From Promethearchaeota archaeon (GTDB lineage Archaea > Asgardarchaeota > Lokiarchaeia > Sigyniarchaeales > SOKP01): a stretch of DNA of 33,247 nt. Position numbers and translations under genes: made by a program. The stretch's first letter is position 1, and each line of letters begins with the position of its first letter. The stretch covers positions 1 through 33,247 of the forward strand of contig RDOE01000037.1 of assembly GCA_011364975.1 (NCBI GenBank), given 5' to 3'. Below, one piece after another: positions 32,041-33,247 of this stretch. Under the pieces are notes generated by a model. That model worked only from the letters and a program-made list of their open reading frames with translations. It did no database searches and had not been told where the DNA came from.

Positions 32041-32139
32041 CCCTTATCATTTATCTCTTTATGGCTTCTTTATTCTTTAATTACGTTTCAAACCTTCAAA
32101 TAAAACTTTATTTACTTTAATGTTCTAATAAGATTAACT

Positions 32140-32148
32140 TTTATATAA
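32140..32148 (+). promoter_or_regulatory. TATA box upstream of the four-helix membrane protein
   Basis: TTTATATAA is centred at 32144, so transcription should begin near 32170, inside the stretch where the next gene's frame opens. This fits a near-leaderless message and helps locate the otherwise unclear start. Confidence 0.5.
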
Positions 32149-32174
32149 TTTAAGAAATTAGGAGATGTTTCCCA

Positions 32175-32612
32175 ATTAATAAAGAGTCAATATTAAAAAT
32201 AACTAGTAAGTTAAATCTAGTTCTAGGTATACTTTGCTTTGTTTTTGAATTCTTATATTTTACTTTACCATCAAATTTTATTCTGTATGATATATTCGGA
32301 TTTATTCTTATAAGTACTTGGTTTCTTAGTATTTTCATGGTGTATTTTGAAGACAAATATCTAATTAAATCTACGGAAATTGGAAAACGAATTAATAGGA
32401 ACTCATATTATTTCATAGCCAGCTTTATCATAGGAATTCTCTTAATCTTATTCGGTATAATTTTTACGACTTTTATTTTGGAGGGCTTTCTTTATATTCT
32501 TGGATATATCATGAACATTTCAGGATTTTTTCTAATATCAGGTTACATTGTCCACTTTTCTCTAATTACTTATGAAAATATTGATAAAGAGGGTGTGTGG
32601 AAATTTGAATAG
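32175..32612 (+). CDS. four-helix membrane protein lacking an ordinary start codon
   Basis: The frame is open from 32154, but its first ATG (32337) falls after two clear membrane helices (KLNLVLGILCFVFEFLYFTL, FILYDIFGFILISTWFLSIFM). It has no ATG, GTG or TTG before that. AGGAGA (32160-32165) followed nine bases later by ATT (32175) is the best initiation candidate. The ATG at 32165 instead gives MFPN and stops, so a one-base error or frameshift joining it to the helical frame is also possible. From 32175 the protein is 145 residues with four hydrophobic helices and an acidic tail. Its end overlaps the next gene's TTG by eight bases (TTGAATAG), implying translational coupling. No family is recognised. 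Confidence 0.55.
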   Translation: MNKESILKITSKLNLVLGILCFVFEFLYFTLPSNFILYDIFGFILISTWFLSIFMVYFEDKYLIKSTEIGKRINRNSYYFIASFIIGILLILFGIIFTTFILEGFLYILGYIMNISGFFLISGYIVHFSLITYENIDKEGVWKFE

Positions 32613-33247
32613 AAAAGTGACATTAAGAATATTAAAAGTTTTCTTAAAAGGATTATGTTATGCTACTCTTCTTGTTGGTATTCTTTTTACATTAGTATTA
32701 CTTATCCCAATACGAAATGGGCTTTTCATATCAATTTCCTACTTTATAACACAGATCACCGGATTTTTAATGTTCTTCTACCTATTGACTACTATCTTAT
32801 TACTAAAACTATCTATAAGAAAAAGAACAAGAAATTGGAATAGAATTGCCATTTCTACCATCGGATTATCCCTAACTATAATTAATGCATTACCCTTAAT
32901 CATAACTCCAATAACCATCCAAACTGCGGAACAAGAATTCAATACAGCATATGGTATCGATTGGAGGGGTCAAATACCTCCTGATGTTGAATCTCATTTT
33001 TTAACATCCCAATTCAGTCTTTCTAGTTACTTTCTAGGATTTCCTCATAGGGATTGTAAAATCGAGACTGATATATTATATTATGATGCCGATGGAATTC
33101 AATTATACTTCGATGTATACTATCCTCGAGATAGTAATCGAGCTTTACCAGGTAATAATAGCATCATTATTAAAATTCATGGAGGCAGTTGGCAATTTGG
33201 GGATAAAACTCTCGGCAACGTATTAGTTTTAAATAAGTACCTTGCAG
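32605..33247 (+). CDS. membrane-anchored alpha/beta hydrolase, 3'-truncated
   Basis: 214 codons are present before the window ends. The start is the TTG at 32605, with GAGGGTG nine bases before it, overlapping the previous gene's stop. Three membrane helices (about residues 14-36, 43-70 and 81-105) lead into an extracytoplasmic region. This has an amphipathic linker, then the opening strands of an alpha/beta-hydrolase fold (LYYDADGIQLYFDVYYPR) and the oxyanion-hole motif KIHGGSW. This motif belongs to esterase/lipase families of the hormone-sensitive-lipase or carboxylesterase type; the catalytic Ser lies beyond the edge. Anchored hydrolases of this kind probably act on lipids or esters at the outer face. 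The substrate is unknown. Confidence 0.75.
   Translation, partial: MNRKVTLRILKVFLKGLCYATLLVGILFTLVLLIPIRNGLFISISYFITQITGFLMFFYLLTTILLLKLSIRKRTRNWNRIAISTIGLSLTIINALPLIITPITIQTAEQEFNTAYGIDWRGQIPPDVESHFLTSQFSLSSYFLGFPHRDCKIETDILYYDADGIQLYFDVYYPRDSNRALPGNNSIIIKIHGGSWQFGDKTLGNVLVLNKYLA

Noticed and set aside
1..33247. CRISPR arrays, rRNA, insertion sequences, integrases or replication origins
   Set aside because: No regularly spaced repeats, transposase motifs, terminal inverted repeats next to a transposase, rRNA-like sequence or Orc/Cdc6 gene was seen on either strand.

Overview
The window comes from a strongly AT-rich (by eye about 30% G+C, not computed) archaeal genome, most likely an Asgard archaeon of the Lokiarchaeia type. 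The reasons are a protein with two tandem Roadblock/LC7 domains, three JAB1/MPN (JAMM) proteins with Rpn11-like active sites and helical tails, several zinc-ribbon and coiled-coil proteins, membrane proteins with winged-helix-like cytoplasmic tails, TATA-box promoters close to start codons, T-rich gene ends and frequent TTG/GTG starts. No rRNA, tRNA, CRISPR array, integrase or insertion sequence was found.

Layout. 1-1.8 kb: 3' part of a Cu+-type P1B ATPase with two fused YHS domains and a Cys-rich tail, followed by a 44-residue paralogue of that tail. 1.85-5.6 kb (minus): an MFS transporter and a ten-helix membrane protein with winged-helix-like segments; a small wHTH-like gene (5.76 kb) lies divergent. 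6.07-8.95 kb (minus): two abutting JAMM/coiled-coil genes. 9.19 kb: a decayed TPR fragment. 9.4-11.1 kb: a ThDP enzyme of the acetolactate-synthase superfamily. 11.2-13.7 kb: a zinc-ribbon protein divergent from a third JAMM protein, then a DUF6011-like zinc-finger/coiled-coil protein. 13.97-16.3 kb: a membrane-anchored, sequon-rich surface protein and two tandem paralogous membrane/winged-helix proteins. 16.6-20.1 kb: a ChlI-ChlD-type chelatase fusion followed by an ATP-grasp ligase. 20.1-22.0 kb: a double-Roadblock protein and a coiled-coil protein with a TrmB/PLD-like C-terminus. 22.0-23.65 kb (minus): a HisJ-type PHP phosphatase and a DUF5714 protein. 23.9-27.85 kb: a SIR2-like domain fused to about 22 TPRs, interrupted by a frameshift with two more TPRs beyond it. 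27.9-31.1 kb (minus): a likely GDPD - PAP2 - MBL hydrolase - membrane protein operon, with a divergent VTT/DedA-type membrane protein. 32.1 kb to the end: a four-helix membrane protein without an ordinary start codon, overlapping a membrane-anchored alpha/beta hydrolase cut by the window edge.

The most notable candidates for undescribed biology are the JAMM/coiled-coil cluster (6.07-13.1 kb), with three homologues that differ at the metal site, and the SIR2-TPR protein (23.9-27.85 kb), whose architecture resembles prokaryotic NAD-depleting immune effectors. Both functional readings are inferred from domain architecture; nothing here shows substrates or activity.
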